From Streptomyces sp. SAI-135 (GTDB lineage: Bacteria > Actinomycetota > Actinomycetes > Streptomycetales > Streptomycetaceae), in NCBI RefSeq assembly GCF_029893805.1, contig NZ_JARXYP010000002.1:6696001-6760000 (forward strand): a stretch of 64,000 nt of DNA, read 5' to 3'. Shown here piece by piece: positions 54,145 to 62,400 of this stretch. Below the pieces are notes generated by a model. The model saw only the letters and a list, made by a program, of their open reading frames with translations, did no database searches and was not told where the DNA came from. Every line of letters begins with the position of its first letter. The stretch's first letter is position 1. The position numbers were made by a program, and so were the translations under genes.

Positions 54145-54631
54145 GTGAAAAATCGCGAAGCGCCTGACGCGATCATGTGTCTGGGTGTATGGCTAACGCG
54201 CCGCCTGCCGAACAAAAGGGCACATTGCTGTACTCTTCACCGCCGGATGGCGACCTCGTGGGTCGTCGCCCCAGTCTGCCATCCAGGGCCGTGCAGGCCG
54301 GGTACCGGCTCCCATCTGTGCGGGAATCCCACGTCCCCTCCTTGTGGCGCCCACGGTATCTCCGCATGCGCCGCAGCGATACGCCTGTGCGTCGTGTTCG
54401 CCGGGCGCAGGGACGGCCGTACGGCACATGCCCATACAGGCGCGACGCGCGTGTACGGCGTGTATGCCGTGCCAATCCCTACATGTAGTGCTTGGATTGC
54501 TACAGCAGCCCAGAAGTTGTGGTCCCCCGGGTCTCCACGCCCGCCGCGATCGCCTATGCTTGGGGCTGCTTCGAGGGGCCCATGGGGCTCAGCGAGGCTA
54601 TTGAGTCTGCTGTGAGGAGGGTTGGGAGTTC
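54145..54631. other. Divergent lexA-nrdR regulatory region
   Basis: The 490-bp noncoding stretch holds an inverted pair CATACA (54433-54438) and TGTATG (54461-54466) about 22 bp apart, and the NrdR-like palindrome at 54477-54490. I see no cobalamin riboswitch. Confidence 0.5.
54477..54490 (+). promoter_or_regulatory. NrdR-box-like palindrome upstream of nrdRJ
   Basis: CCCTACATGTAGTG contains the perfect palindrome CTACATGTAG (54479-54488), close to the ACACTATATATAGTGT-type NrdR box. It lies about 140 bp before nrdR, where NrdR would repress its own operon. NrdR boxes usually come in pairs; I could not find a convincing second. Confidence 0.55.
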
Positions 54632-55210
54632 ATGCACTGCCCCTTCTGCAGGCACCCCGACAGCCGCGTCGTCGACAGTCGTACGACCGACGACGGCACG
54701 TCGATCCGCAGGCGCCGCCAGTGTCCGGACTGCTCCCGTCGTTTCACGACCGTGGAGACGTGCTCGCTGATGGTGGTCAAGCGGTCCGGAGTCACCGAGC
54801 CTTTCAGCCGTACCAAGGTCATCAACGGCGTGCGCAAGGCGTGCCAGGGACGGCCTGTCACCGAGGACGCGCTCGCCCAGCTCGGCCAACGGGTCGAGGA
54901 GGCGGTGCGGGCCACCGGGAGCGCCGAGTTGACCACCCATGACGTGGGGCTGGCCATACTCGGTCCGTTGCAGGAGCTCGATCTCGTCGCGTATCTGCGA
55001 TTCGCCTCCGTCTACCGGGCGTTCGACTCGCTCGAGGACTTCGAGGCCGCGATCGCGGAACTGAGGGAAGACACGGGACCCCCCGCCGCGGACGACGAGG
55101 ACCGCGCAGAGGCTGTGGGCGCCGACGAGGCCGTCGCGGGGAGCCAGGAAGACGATCGCGGGCCCGGGGGGACTGCTCAGGTCCCCGAGCCCGCCCGCGC
55201 CGCCGACTGA
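54632..55210 (+). CDS. nrdR: Transcriptional repressor NrdR
   Basis: The 192-residue zinc-ribbon/ATP-cone repressor controls ribonucleotide reductase genes according to dNTP levels. Zinc ligands are C3, C6, C31 and C34. The ATP-cone covers about residues 46-136 ([25 protein letters not shown]). The C-terminal 45 residues form an acidic, disordered tail longer than in E. coli NrdR. It is followed after 162 bp by nrdJ. Confidence 0.97.
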   Translation: MHCPFCRHPDSRVVDSRTTDDGTSIRRRRQCPDCSRRFTTVETCSLMVVKRSGVTEPFSRTKVINGVRKACQGRPVTEDALAQLGQRVEEAVRATGSAELTTHDVGLAILGPLQELDLVAYLRFASVYRAFDSLEDFEAAIAELREDTGPPAADDEDRAEAVGADEAVAGSQEDDRGPGGTAQVPEPARAAD

Positions 55211-55372
55211 TCGGCGGGCCGGACCGGGCCAGCACCCCGGGCCGGCCGGACGGCGGCGAACCAGGACCTGTTGCGGGCGGTAGCGAGTGGGTGCCCGCAA
55301 TACCAGACAGAACAACGTGCCACGGGAACAACGGGGCACTTCAGGGCGTTTTCGCCCGTACAGGGAGGCGGC

Positions 55373-58273
55373 ATGACAGAGACGGCGAGCGGTCCGGCAC
55401 GGAGTTCCCGCGCCAAGGGCACCAAGGCGGCTGCGAACAAGGGCCTGCGTATCGAGCGGATCCACACCACCCCCGGCGTGCACCCGTACGACGAGGTGGC
55501 CTGGGAGCGCCGTGACGTCGTCATGACCAACTGGCGCGACGGCTCGGTCAACTTCGAGCAGCGTGGCGTCGAGTTCCCCGACTTCTGGTCGGTGAATGCG
55601 GTCAACATCGTCACCAGCAAGTACTTCCGCGGTGCTGTCGGCACCCCCCAGCGCGAGGTGAGCCTCAAGCAGCTCATCGACCGCATCGTGAAGACGTACC
55701 GGAAGGCCGGCGAGGACTACAAGTACTTCGCTTCGCCCGCCGATGCGGAGATCTTCGAGCACGAGCTGGCGTACGCCCTCCTGCACCAGATCTTCAGCTT
55801 CAACAGCCCTGTGTGGTTCAACGTCGGCACGCCCCAGCCGCAGCAGGTCTCGGCCTGCTTCATCCTGTCCGTCGACGACTCCATGGAGTCGATCCTCGAC
55901 TGGTACAAGGAAGAGGGCATGATCTTCAAGGGCGGCTCCGGCGCCGGCCTGAACCTCTCCCGCATCCGCTCCTCCAAGGAACTGCTGTCCTCGGGCGGCA
56001 ACGCCTCGGGTCCCGTCTCCTTCATGCGCGGTGCCGACGCCTCCGCAGGAACGATCAAGTCGGGCGGCGCCACGCGTCGCGCCGCCAAGATGGTCATCCT
56101 GGACGTCGACCACCCCGACATCGAGGACTTCATCGAGACCAAGGTGAAGGAGGAGGAGAAGATCCGCGCCCTGCGTGACGCGGGCTTCGACATGGACCTG
56201 GGCGGCGACGACATCACCTCCGTCCAGTACCAGAACGCCAACAACTCGGTCCGCGTGAACGACCGGTTCATGAAGGCCGTCGAGCAGGGCGGCAAGTTCG
56301 GTCTGACGTCCCGCATGACCGGCGAGGTCATCGAAGAGGTCGACGCCAAGGCGCTGTTCCGCAAGATGGCCGAGGCCGCGTGGGCCTGTGCCGACCCGGG
56401 CATCCAGTACGACGACACCATCAACCACTGGCACACGTGCCCGGAGTCCGGCCGGATCAACGGCTCGAACCCCTGCAGCGAGTACATGCACCTGGACAAC
56501 ACGTCCTGCAACCTCGCCTCGCTGAACCTGATGAAGTTCCTGAAGGACGACGGCAAGGGCAACCAGTCCTTCGAGGTCGAGCGCTTCGCCAAGGTCGTCG
56601 AGCTCGTCATCACCGCGATGGACATCTCCATCTGCTTCGCGGACTTCCCGACCCAGAAGATCGGCGAGAACACGCGCGCGTTCCGCCAGCTCGGCATCGG
56701 CTACGCCAACCTCGGCGCCCTGCTGATGGCGACCGGCCACGCCTACGACTCCGACGGCGGCCGCGCCCTCGCCGGGGCCATCACCTCCCTGATGACCGGT
56801 ACGTCGTACAAGCGTTCCGCCGAACTCGCCGCGGTCGTCGGCCCGTACGACGGCTACGCCCGCAACGCGCAGCCGCACCTGCGGGTCATGAAGCAGCACT
56901 CCGACGAGAACACCAAGGCCGTCCGCATGGACGACCTGGACACGCCGATCTGGGCCGCCGCCACGGAGGCCTGGCAGGACGTGCTGCGTCTCGGTGAGAA
57001 GAACGGTTTCCGTAACTCCCAGGCGTCCGTCATCGCCCCGACCGGCACCATCGGTCTGGCGATGTCCTGCGACACCACCGGCCTTGAGCCCGACCTCGCT
57101 CTGGTCAAGTTCAAGAAGCTGGTCGGCGGCGGCTCGATGCAGATCGTCAACGGCACCGTCCCGCAGGCCCTGCGCCGCCTGGGCTACCAGGAGGAGCAGA
57201 TCGAGGCGATCGTCGCCCACATCGCCGAGCACGGCAATGTGATCGACGCCCCCGGCCTCAAGCACGAGCACTACGAGGTGTTCGACTGCGCCATGGGCGA
57301 GCGCTCCATCTCTGCGATGGGCCACGTCCGCATGATGGCCGCGATCCAGCCGTGGATCTCCGGCGCCCTGTCCAAGACGGTCAACATGCCGGAGTCGGCG
57401 ACCGTCGAGGAGGTCGAGGAGATCTACTTCGAGGCCTGGAAGATGGGCGTCAAGGCGCTCGCCATCTACCGCGACAACTGCAAGGTCGGCCAGCCCCTCT
57501 CCGCGAAGACCAAGGAGAAGGAGAAGGCCGAGGTCACTGAGAAGACCGAGGCGACCATCCGCGAGGCCGTCGAGAAGGTCATCGAGTACCGCCCGGTCCG
57601 CAAGCGCCTGCCCAAGGGCCGTCCCGGCATCACGACGTCCTTCACGGTCGGTGGCGCCGAGGGGTACATGACCGCCAACTCCTACCCGGACGACGGTCTC
57701 GGCGAGGTCTTCCTGAAGATGTCCAAGCAGGGCTCCACCCTCGCGGGCATGATGGACGCGTTCTCCATCGCGGTCTCCGTCGGCCTCCAGTACGGCGTGC
57801 CGCTGGAGACGTACGTCTCGAAGTTCACCAACATGCGCTTCGAGCCGGCCGGCATGACGGACGACCCGGACGTGCGGATGGCGCAGTCGATCGTCGACTA
57901 CATCTTCCGCCGCCTGGCGCTCGACTTCCTGCCCTTCGAGACCCGCTCCGCGCTCGGCATCCACTCCGCCGAGGAGCGTCAGCGCCACCTCGAGACCGGC
58001 TCCTACGAGCCGACCGAGGAGGAGGTCGACGTCGAGGGGCTGGCCCAGTCGGCACCGCGCGCCCAGGAGCTGAAGGCGGTCGCCACGCCCAAGGCCGAGG
58101 TCGAGGCGGCCAAGCCCGCCCCGCAGCAGGCCCACACCAGCGCCGAACTGGTGGAGATGCAGCTGGGCATCCAGGCGGACGCCCCGCTGTGCTTCTCCTG
58201 CGGTACGAAGATGCAGCGGGCCGGTTCCTGCTACATCTGCGAGGGCTGCGGTTCGACCAGCGGCTGCAGCTGA
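55373..58273 (+). CDS. nrdJ: Class II (adenosylcobalamin-dependent) ribonucleotide reductase
   Basis: Reduces ribonucleotides using a cobalamin-generated thiyl radical and needs no oxygen. The 966-residue enzyme shows NSPVWFNVGTP, GSGAGLNLSRIRSSKE, SGPVSFMRGADA and NPCSEYMHLDNTSCNLASLNL with a conserved Cys. APTGTIGLAMSCDTTGLEPD and a C-terminal cysteine-rich segment (CFSCGTKMQRAGSCYICEGCGS) follow, the latter likely shuttling reducing equivalents from thioredoxin. AGGGAGG sits before ATG 55373. It is co-transcribed with nrdR. Confidence 0.97.
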   Translation: MTETASGPARSSRAKGTKAAANKGLRIERIHTTPGVHPYDEVAWERRDVVMTNWRDGSVNFEQRGVEFPDFWSVNAVNIVTSKYFRGAVGTPQREVSLKQLIDRIVKTYRKAGEDYKYFASPADAEIFEHELAYALLHQIFSFNSPVWFNVGTPQPQQVSACFILSVDDSMESILDWYKEEGMIFKGGSGAGLNLSRIRSSKELLSSGGNASGPVSFMRGADASAGTIKSGGATRRAAKMVILDVDHPDIEDFIETKVKEEEKIRALRDAGFDMDLGGDDITSVQYQNANNSVRVNDRFMKAVEQGGKFGLTSRMTGEVIEEVDAKALFRKMAEAAWACADPGIQYDDTINHWHTCPESGRINGSNPCSEYMHLDNTSCNLASLNLMKFLKDDGKGNQSFEVERFAKVVELVITAMDISICFADFPTQKIGENTRAFRQLGIGYANLGALLMATGHAYDSDGGRALAGAITSLMTGTSYKRSAELAAVVGPYDGYARNAQPHLRVMKQHSDENTKAVRMDDLDTPIWAAATEAWQDVLRLGEKNGFRNSQASVIAPTGTIGLAMSCDTTGLEPDLALVKFKKLVGGGSMQIVNGTVPQALRRLGYQEEQIEAIVAHIAEHGNVIDAPGLKHEHYEVFDCAMGERSISAMGHVRMMAAIQPWISGALSKTVNMPESATVEEVEEIYFEAWKMGVKALAIYRDNCKVGQPLSAKTKEKEKAEVTEKTEATIREAVEKVIEYRPVRKRLPKGRPGITTSFTVGGAEGYMTANSYPDDGLGEVFLKMSKQGSTLAGMMDAFSIAVSVGLQYGVPLETYVSKFTNMRFEPAGMTDDPDVRMAQSIVDYIFRRLALDFLPFETRSALGIHSAEERQRHLETGSYEPTEEEVDVEGLAQSAPRAQELKAVATPKAEVEAAKPAPQQAHTSAELVEMQLGIQADAPLCFSCGTKMQRAGSCYICEGCGSTSGCS

Positions 58274-58289
58274 TCTGAGTCGGCCGTCC

Positions 58290-58324
58290 AGGGCGGTGCA
58301 GTCGGACATCGACTGCACCGCCCT
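58290..58324 (+). terminator. nrdRJ terminator
   Basis: A perfect 15-bp stem (58290-58304 with 58310-58324), a 5-base loop and then CGGTCTTTT. It is an intrinsic terminator with a short T run, 17 bp after nrdJ. Confidence 0.95.
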
Positions 58325-58415
58325 CGGTCTTTTCCGTTTCTCCACGTGACGATCACACGTTAGGCTCCCCCAGCGCACGACCGGCGCGAACAGCAGGGTG
58401 GGGGACACGGGGAAC

Positions 58416-59123
58416 ATGGCTGAGCAGCAGACCGCCGATGCGGCGCAGGGCGTGAGACAGCCCGAGAAGGCGCCGAACGAGTGGGGACAGGCCCTGGCGG
58501 CACTGGTGGTGGTCGGGGGGCTCGCCGCTCTTGTGTTGTCAGGGACCTTTCAGCAGAAGTCCGGTGACCCCGAGCCGGCCGAGTGCCATAGGTCGGGAGA
58601 CGCCCGGCCGTCGAAGCCCGTCTCAGGTGTTCAGTTGTGCACGGCGCTGAACCGTGCCGACCTGCCGACCCTGCTGGGTACGCCGACCGAGTACGCGATG
58701 AACGCCAGCGGCAACGAGAGCGTGGGCGACTGGGCCGACGGCACCAGGACCGTCACGCCCGAGGCGGAGGTCCAGCTGTCCACCTACACGGTGCAGCTCT
58801 CCGCGTCCGGCGACGACGTCCCGGTGGCCGAGATGGCCGGGTTCCTGGGCAGTTCGGCACAGAACAGGACAGTCGGCGGGCACCCCGCGGTCCTCTACTC
58901 GAACCGGACCGTCGCCCTCAAGTTCAACCTCGGCGGCGGCAAGGTCGACACCGGCCCCGGCGGCATCGCCCGCAGCCTGGTGGTCGCCAAGGACACCGAG
59001 GACGGCGGCGGCTTCTACGAGATCTCGATATGGCGTCAGGACGACGTCCCGCCCGACGACTTCGCGTTGTTCCGCGTCGCCGAGACGGTGCTGCCGACGG
59101 TCCCGGGCTGGACCGCCGGCTGA
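58416..59123 (+). CDS. Membrane-anchored hypothetical protein (DUF6215-like)
   Basis: A 235-residue protein with a single N-terminal anchor (ALAALVVVGGLAALVLSGTF) and an extracytoplasmic domain containing two cysteines (AECH and VQLC), possibly a disulfide. Conserved-looking segments are LPTLLGTPTEYAMNASG and VGGHPAVLYSNRTVALKFN. The start is ATG 58416 with GGGGAAC upstream; GTG 58398 is an alternative. It converges with the TerD gene, ends 4 bp apart. Function unknown; the DUF name is only a guess. Confidence 0.7.
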   Translation: MAEQQTADAAQGVRQPEKAPNEWGQALAALVVVGGLAALVLSGTFQQKSGDPEPAECHRSGDARPSKPVSGVQLCTALNRADLPTLLGTPTEYAMNASGNESVGDWADGTRTVTPEAEVQLSTYTVQLSASGDDVPVAEMAGFLGSSAQNRTVGGHPAVLYSNRTVALKFNLGGGKVDTGPGGIARSLVVAKDTEDGGGFYEISIWRQDDVPPDDFALFRVAETVLPTVPGWTAG

Positions 59124-59127
59124 CACG

Positions 59128-59652
59128 TCACGCCCGGCCCATGCTCCGGGTGAACGTCGCGGGGTCCTCCTCGAAGCCGCTGATCCCCGGGTGGAAGTCC
59201 CAGGTGCCGTCTTCCTGGCGCACGAACTCCGCGACCTTCGCGGCCGTGGCGCCGAGGACGCCGCCGAAGTCGTCCTCGGCCAGGACCGTGTAGCCCTCTC
59301 GTATGCGCAGGCCCGGGTTGACCACCCCGACGAAGGTGCGGTGCGCGGAGCGCTGCTGGATGACGGCGCCGACGACCACGCGCGTGTACCGGGCGTCCAG
59401 CCGGTCGAGTTCGAGGGTCATGACCTCGTCCCAGCCGAAGCCCTTGCCGTCCTTGCTGTCCCGGTTGAGATAGATGGTGCCGTCGGGGGAGCGGCTGTCG
59501 AAGTGCACCACATAGGCGGGATCGCCGTACGGATCGCCCGCCACGTAGGTCGCGGCGACGATGTCCAGGTCGGTGGGCGACTGCCCCGCCGGACTGGGAT
59601 CCCACTTGAGCGCGACTTCGACCTTGCGGATCCCCTTGTTGATGCCGCTCAC
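59128..59652 (-). CDS. TerD-family stress/tellurite resistance protein
   Basis: The 174-residue calcium-binding TerD domain protein begins MSGINKGIRKVEVALKWDPS. Acidic Ca sites are SPTDLDIVAA, DSRSPDGTIYLNRDSKDGKGFGWDEV and GYTVLAEDDFGGV. GTG 59652 has AAGGGGAAAAT upstream and fits the family N-terminus; an ATG at 59703 would add 17 residues. TerD proteins act in a metal-linked stress module; no other ter genes are nearby, so this is a solitary paralogue. Confidence 0.9.
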   Translation of the reverse strand: MSGINKGIRKVEVALKWDPSPAGQSPTDLDIVAATYVAGDPYGDPAYVVHFDSRSPDGTIYLNRDSKDGKGFGWDEVMTLELDRLDARYTRVVVGAVIQQRSAHRTFVGVVNPGLRIREGYTVLAEDDFGGVLGATAAKVAEFVRQEDGTWDFHPGISGFEEDPATFTRSMGRA

Positions 59653-59801
59653 CAGATTTTCCCCTTCCCCCTGTGTCCACGGCCCGAACTGCCGGTCGGG
59701 CAAGACCGGTTGTCCATCCTGCCACGCGCGTGTGTCACTCGGGGGTCACCTCTGCCGCCGAGCGTGACCGGCGCCACGCTCCCTGGCCTTACCATGGCGC
59801 G

Positions 59802-60407
59802 GTGCTGGTCAAGTGGATTCGCTGCACCGTGGTGGACCGCCGCGGCTTCGAGCGGGGGCAGCGAAAGTGGGCGGGGCTTCTGGGAGAGCCGGGGTTTCGG
59901 GGACAGGGCGGAGGCTGGAGCCGGGGGCGGCAGGGTGTGGCGCACATCTTCTCCTTCTGGGAGAGCCGTTCCTTCTACGACTCCTTCATGGCGCGTTCCC
60001 ATGACCGGCTTGCGGCGGCCCAGTCAGGCACGTTCAAGGACATCCAGGTCAAACTCTTCGACCACCGCTTCGACGTGAAGACGGGCTTCGAGCCCCGCTT
60101 CACCGACGCCGACCTGGTGCGGTTCGCCCACTGCCGCGTCCATGAGGAGCGCGCGGAGCACTTCACCCTGATGCAGGAGAAGGTCTGGAACCCGGCGATG
60201 GCCGGCTCACCCGGCATGATCCGCGGCCTTTTCGGTGAAGCCCCGGGGAACGAGTTCCTGGTGCTCTCGATGTGGCGGTCGGCCGCGGAGCACGGCAAGT
60301 ACCGCAGCGAGCGTGTGGAACGGCTCGCGCTCCGGGCGCAGACCGAAGCGGATGTCGCCGCCCTCACGGGCGACATCCTGGACCTCGAACCGGCCTGGAC
60401 CGTTTGA
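59802..60407 (+). CDS. DUF4937-like protein (YdbC family)
   Basis: The 201-residue protein begins MLVKWIRCTVVDRRGFERGQRKWAGLLGEPGF, followed by a dimeric alpha-beta barrel-like repeat (HIFSFWESRSFYDSFMARSHDRL and FLVLSMWRSAAEHGKYRSERVERL). This matches the DUF4937 family of small antibiotic-biosynthesis-monooxygenase-like proteins of unknown role. I chose GTG 59802; TACCAT, a possible -10, ends 6-7 bases before it, so the mRNA may be leaderless. Confidence 0.8.
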   Translation: MLVKWIRCTVVDRRGFERGQRKWAGLLGEPGFRGQGGGWSRGRQGVAHIFSFWESRSFYDSFMARSHDRLAAAQSGTFKDIQVKLFDHRFDVKTGFEPRFTDADLVRFAHCRVHEERAEHFTLMQEKVWNPAMAGSPGMIRGLFGEAPGNEFLVLSMWRSAAEHGKYRSERVERLALRAQTEADVAALTGDILDLEPAWTV

Positions 60408-60526
60408 CATCCGGACCGACCGGACGTGCGCCTCTGGGTGGCCGATGGTGCGGGAAATGTGTGACCTACGCCGTATGGAGGCCGTACGAGTGCTCGATCC
60501 GCCCCGACCCGATCTAGGGTCTTGGC

Positions 60527-61186
60527 ATGGCACGACCACGGCGAATCGTCCTTGTCCGGCACGGGGAGTCAACGGGCAATGTTGATGACACCGTGTATGA
60601 GCGCGAGCCCGACCACGCCCTGGCCCTGACGGAGCAGGGCTGGCGGCAGGCAGAGGAGACCGGCAAACGGCTGCGTGAGATCTTCGGTCGTGAGCGTGTC
60701 AGCGTGTACGTCTCCCCGTACCGCCGTACCCACGAGACGCTCCGGGCCTTCCACCTGGACCCCGAGCTCATACGAATGCGTGAGGAGCCCCGGCTGCGGG
60801 AGCAGGACTGGGGGAACTGGCAGGACCGGGACGACGTACGGCTCCAGAAGGCGTACCGGGACGCCTACGGGCACTTCTTCTACCGGTTCGCCCAGGGCGA
60901 GTCCGGGGCCGACGTGTACGACCGGGTCGGTGGCTTCCTGGAGAGCCTGTTCCGCAGCTTCGAGGCGCCCGACCACCCGCCGAACGTCCTCATCGTGACG
61001 CACGGCCTGGCCATGCGGCTGTTCTGCATGCGCTGGTTCCACTGGACGGTCGCCGAATTCGAGTCGCTGTCGAATCCGGGGAACGCCGAGATGCGGATGC
61101 TCGTTCTCGGGGACGACGGCAAATACGCGCTTGACCGGCCCTTCAAGCGCTGGCGGGAGCCGGAGCCGTACGGGATCACCGATTAG
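60527..61186 (+). CDS. Histidine phosphatase superfamily protein
   Basis: The 219-residue phosphoglycerate mutase-like phosphatase has the phospho-histidine motif RHG at residues 11-13 (LVRHGESTGN). SPYRRTHET carries the second Arg and the later VTHGLAMRLF supplies the second catalytic His. The acid residue is in REQDWGNWQD. The substrate is unknown. The end of the gene is a 12-bp tandem repeat covering the ITD-stop codons. Confidence 0.9.
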   Translation: MARPRRIVLVRHGESTGNVDDTVYEREPDHALALTEQGWRQAEETGKRLREIFGRERVSVYVSPYRRTHETLRAFHLDPELIRMREEPRLREQDWGNWQDRDDVRLQKAYRDAYGHFFYRFAQGESGADVYDRVGGFLESLFRSFEAPDHPPNVLIVTHGLAMRLFCMRWFHWTVAEFESLSNPGNAEMRMLVLGDDGKYALDRPFKRWREPEPYGITD

Positions 61187-61197
61187 ATCACCGATTA
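61174..61197 (+). repeat. 12-bp tandem duplication at the phosphatase stop codon
   Basis: Two perfect copies of GATCACCGATTA. The first contains Ile-Thr-Asp and the beginning of the stop TAG at 61184-61186; the second gives an identical in-frame end downstream. Confidence 0.9.
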
Positions 61198-61210
61198 GAG
61201 TGGCAGACCG

Positions 61211-62113
61211 ATGACCGCTGACTCCGCACCCGACGACCGCCTGCAGCGCGCCCTGGCCAGTCTGCGTGGCCTGGCCGTGGGAGACGCACTGGGTTCGCAG
61301 TTCTTCGTGCCGGTGAACTACCCCTTGCTGAAGAACCGCGAGCTGCCGTCCGGCCCCTGGCAGTGGACCGACGACACCGAGATGGCCTGCTCGGTGGTGG
61401 CCGTCCTGGCCGCCCACCACCGGGTCGACCAGGACGCCCTGGCCCGGTCCTTCGCCGAGCACCACGACTTCGACCGCGGTTACGGGCCCGCCGTCAACCG
61501 ACTGCTGCGGCTGGTCCGCGAGGGCGGCGACTGGCGTGAGCTCGCGGCGGCCCTCTTCAACGGGCAGGGGTCCTGGGGCAACGGCGCCGCGATGCGCATC
61601 CCGCCCCTCGGCGCCTTCTACGCGGACGATCCGGAGCAGGCGACCCACCAGGCGGAGATCTCGGCGTACCCCACGCATCAGCACCGCGAGGCCGTCGTCG
61701 GCGCCATGGCCGTTGCCGCGGCCGCCGCGCTGGCCGCCGCCCCCGGCGGACCGCCCAGCCCCGGGGCGCTGCTGGACGGCGTCATCGCGCTCGTTCCGAA
61801 GAGTGCCGTCGGCGCGGGCCTGCGGCGGGCCCGCGACATGCTCGACTACGGCGACGCCTCCACCGTCGCGGCCGTGCTGGGCTGTGGGCGGCGTACGACG
61901 GCTCATGACACCGTGCCGTTCGCCCTCTGGTCCGCCGCCAGGTCCCTGGGCGACTACGAAGAGGCGTTCTGGACGACGGCCCAGGTCGGTGGTGACGTGG
62001 ACACGACCTGCGCCATCGTGGGGGGCGTGATCGCGTCGGGGAAGGCCGGGGCGCCGCCCGCCGAGTGGGTGCGACGGACCGAGGCGTTTCCGGAGTGGTT
62101 GCGGACGGAGTAG
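61211..62113 (+). CDS. ADP-ribosylglycohydrolase family protein
   Basis: A 300-residue enzyme of the DraG/ARH family, which removes ADP-ribose from proteins or nucleic acids with a dinuclear metal centre. GLAVGDALGSQF and the metal ligands in QWTDDTEMA are near the N-terminus. Further ligands are in GDVDTTCAIVGGVIAS. All typical acidic residues are present. It follows the phosphatase gene after 24 bp and is likely co-transcribed. Targets are unknown; no ADP-ribosyltransferase is in view. Confidence 0.92.
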   Translation: MTADSAPDDRLQRALASLRGLAVGDALGSQFFVPVNYPLLKNRELPSGPWQWTDDTEMACSVVAVLAAHHRVDQDALARSFAEHHDFDRGYGPAVNRLLRLVREGGDWRELAAALFNGQGSWGNGAAMRIPPLGAFYADDPEQATHQAEISAYPTHQHREAVVGAMAVAAAAALAAAPGGPPSPGALLDGVIALVPKSAVGAGLRRARDMLDYGDASTVAAVLGCGRRTTAHDTVPFALWSAARSLGDYEEAFWTTAQVGGDVDTTCAIVGGVIASGKAGAPPAEWVRRTEAFPEWLRTE

Positions 62114-62400
62114 AAGCCCGGCATCCGTCACCGTCACATCGCCGAAACTCTCCGTGCCCGCTGGGAACTCTGCGTAATCGGACGCTCGTTGTCATGACAG
62201 TCGCTGTGGCAGTCGCTCTGCGACGAACGGGTCGGCGCGCGCACGGGGTGCGAGAGGGGCGGGGTGCGGTGATGGGGTGGCTGCTGCTGTTCGCTCGGCT
62301 GTACGTGGTTCTTCCGGTGCGGATGGCCGGACTGTCGTCCTCGCCGTCGGTCCCCTGGACTCGGCCCGGCCATCCGCGGCTCGTCGGGAGCCCGGCCCCG
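62114..62400. other. 287-bp convergent intergenic region
   Basis: No gene or strong terminator found. It contains GTCATGACAGTCGCTGTGGCAGTCGCTCTGCGAC with a short AGTCGCT repeat. Confidence 0.4.

Noticed and set aside
54145-54631. Cobalamin riboswitch upstream of nrdRJ
   Set aside because: The conserved B12 box and helices are not visible; in Streptomyces that riboswitch is known for the class I genes instead.
54554-58417. 1287-residue minus-strand open frame opposite nrdR-nrdJ
   Set aside because: Antisense shadow of a highly conserved enzyme; no recognisable domain.
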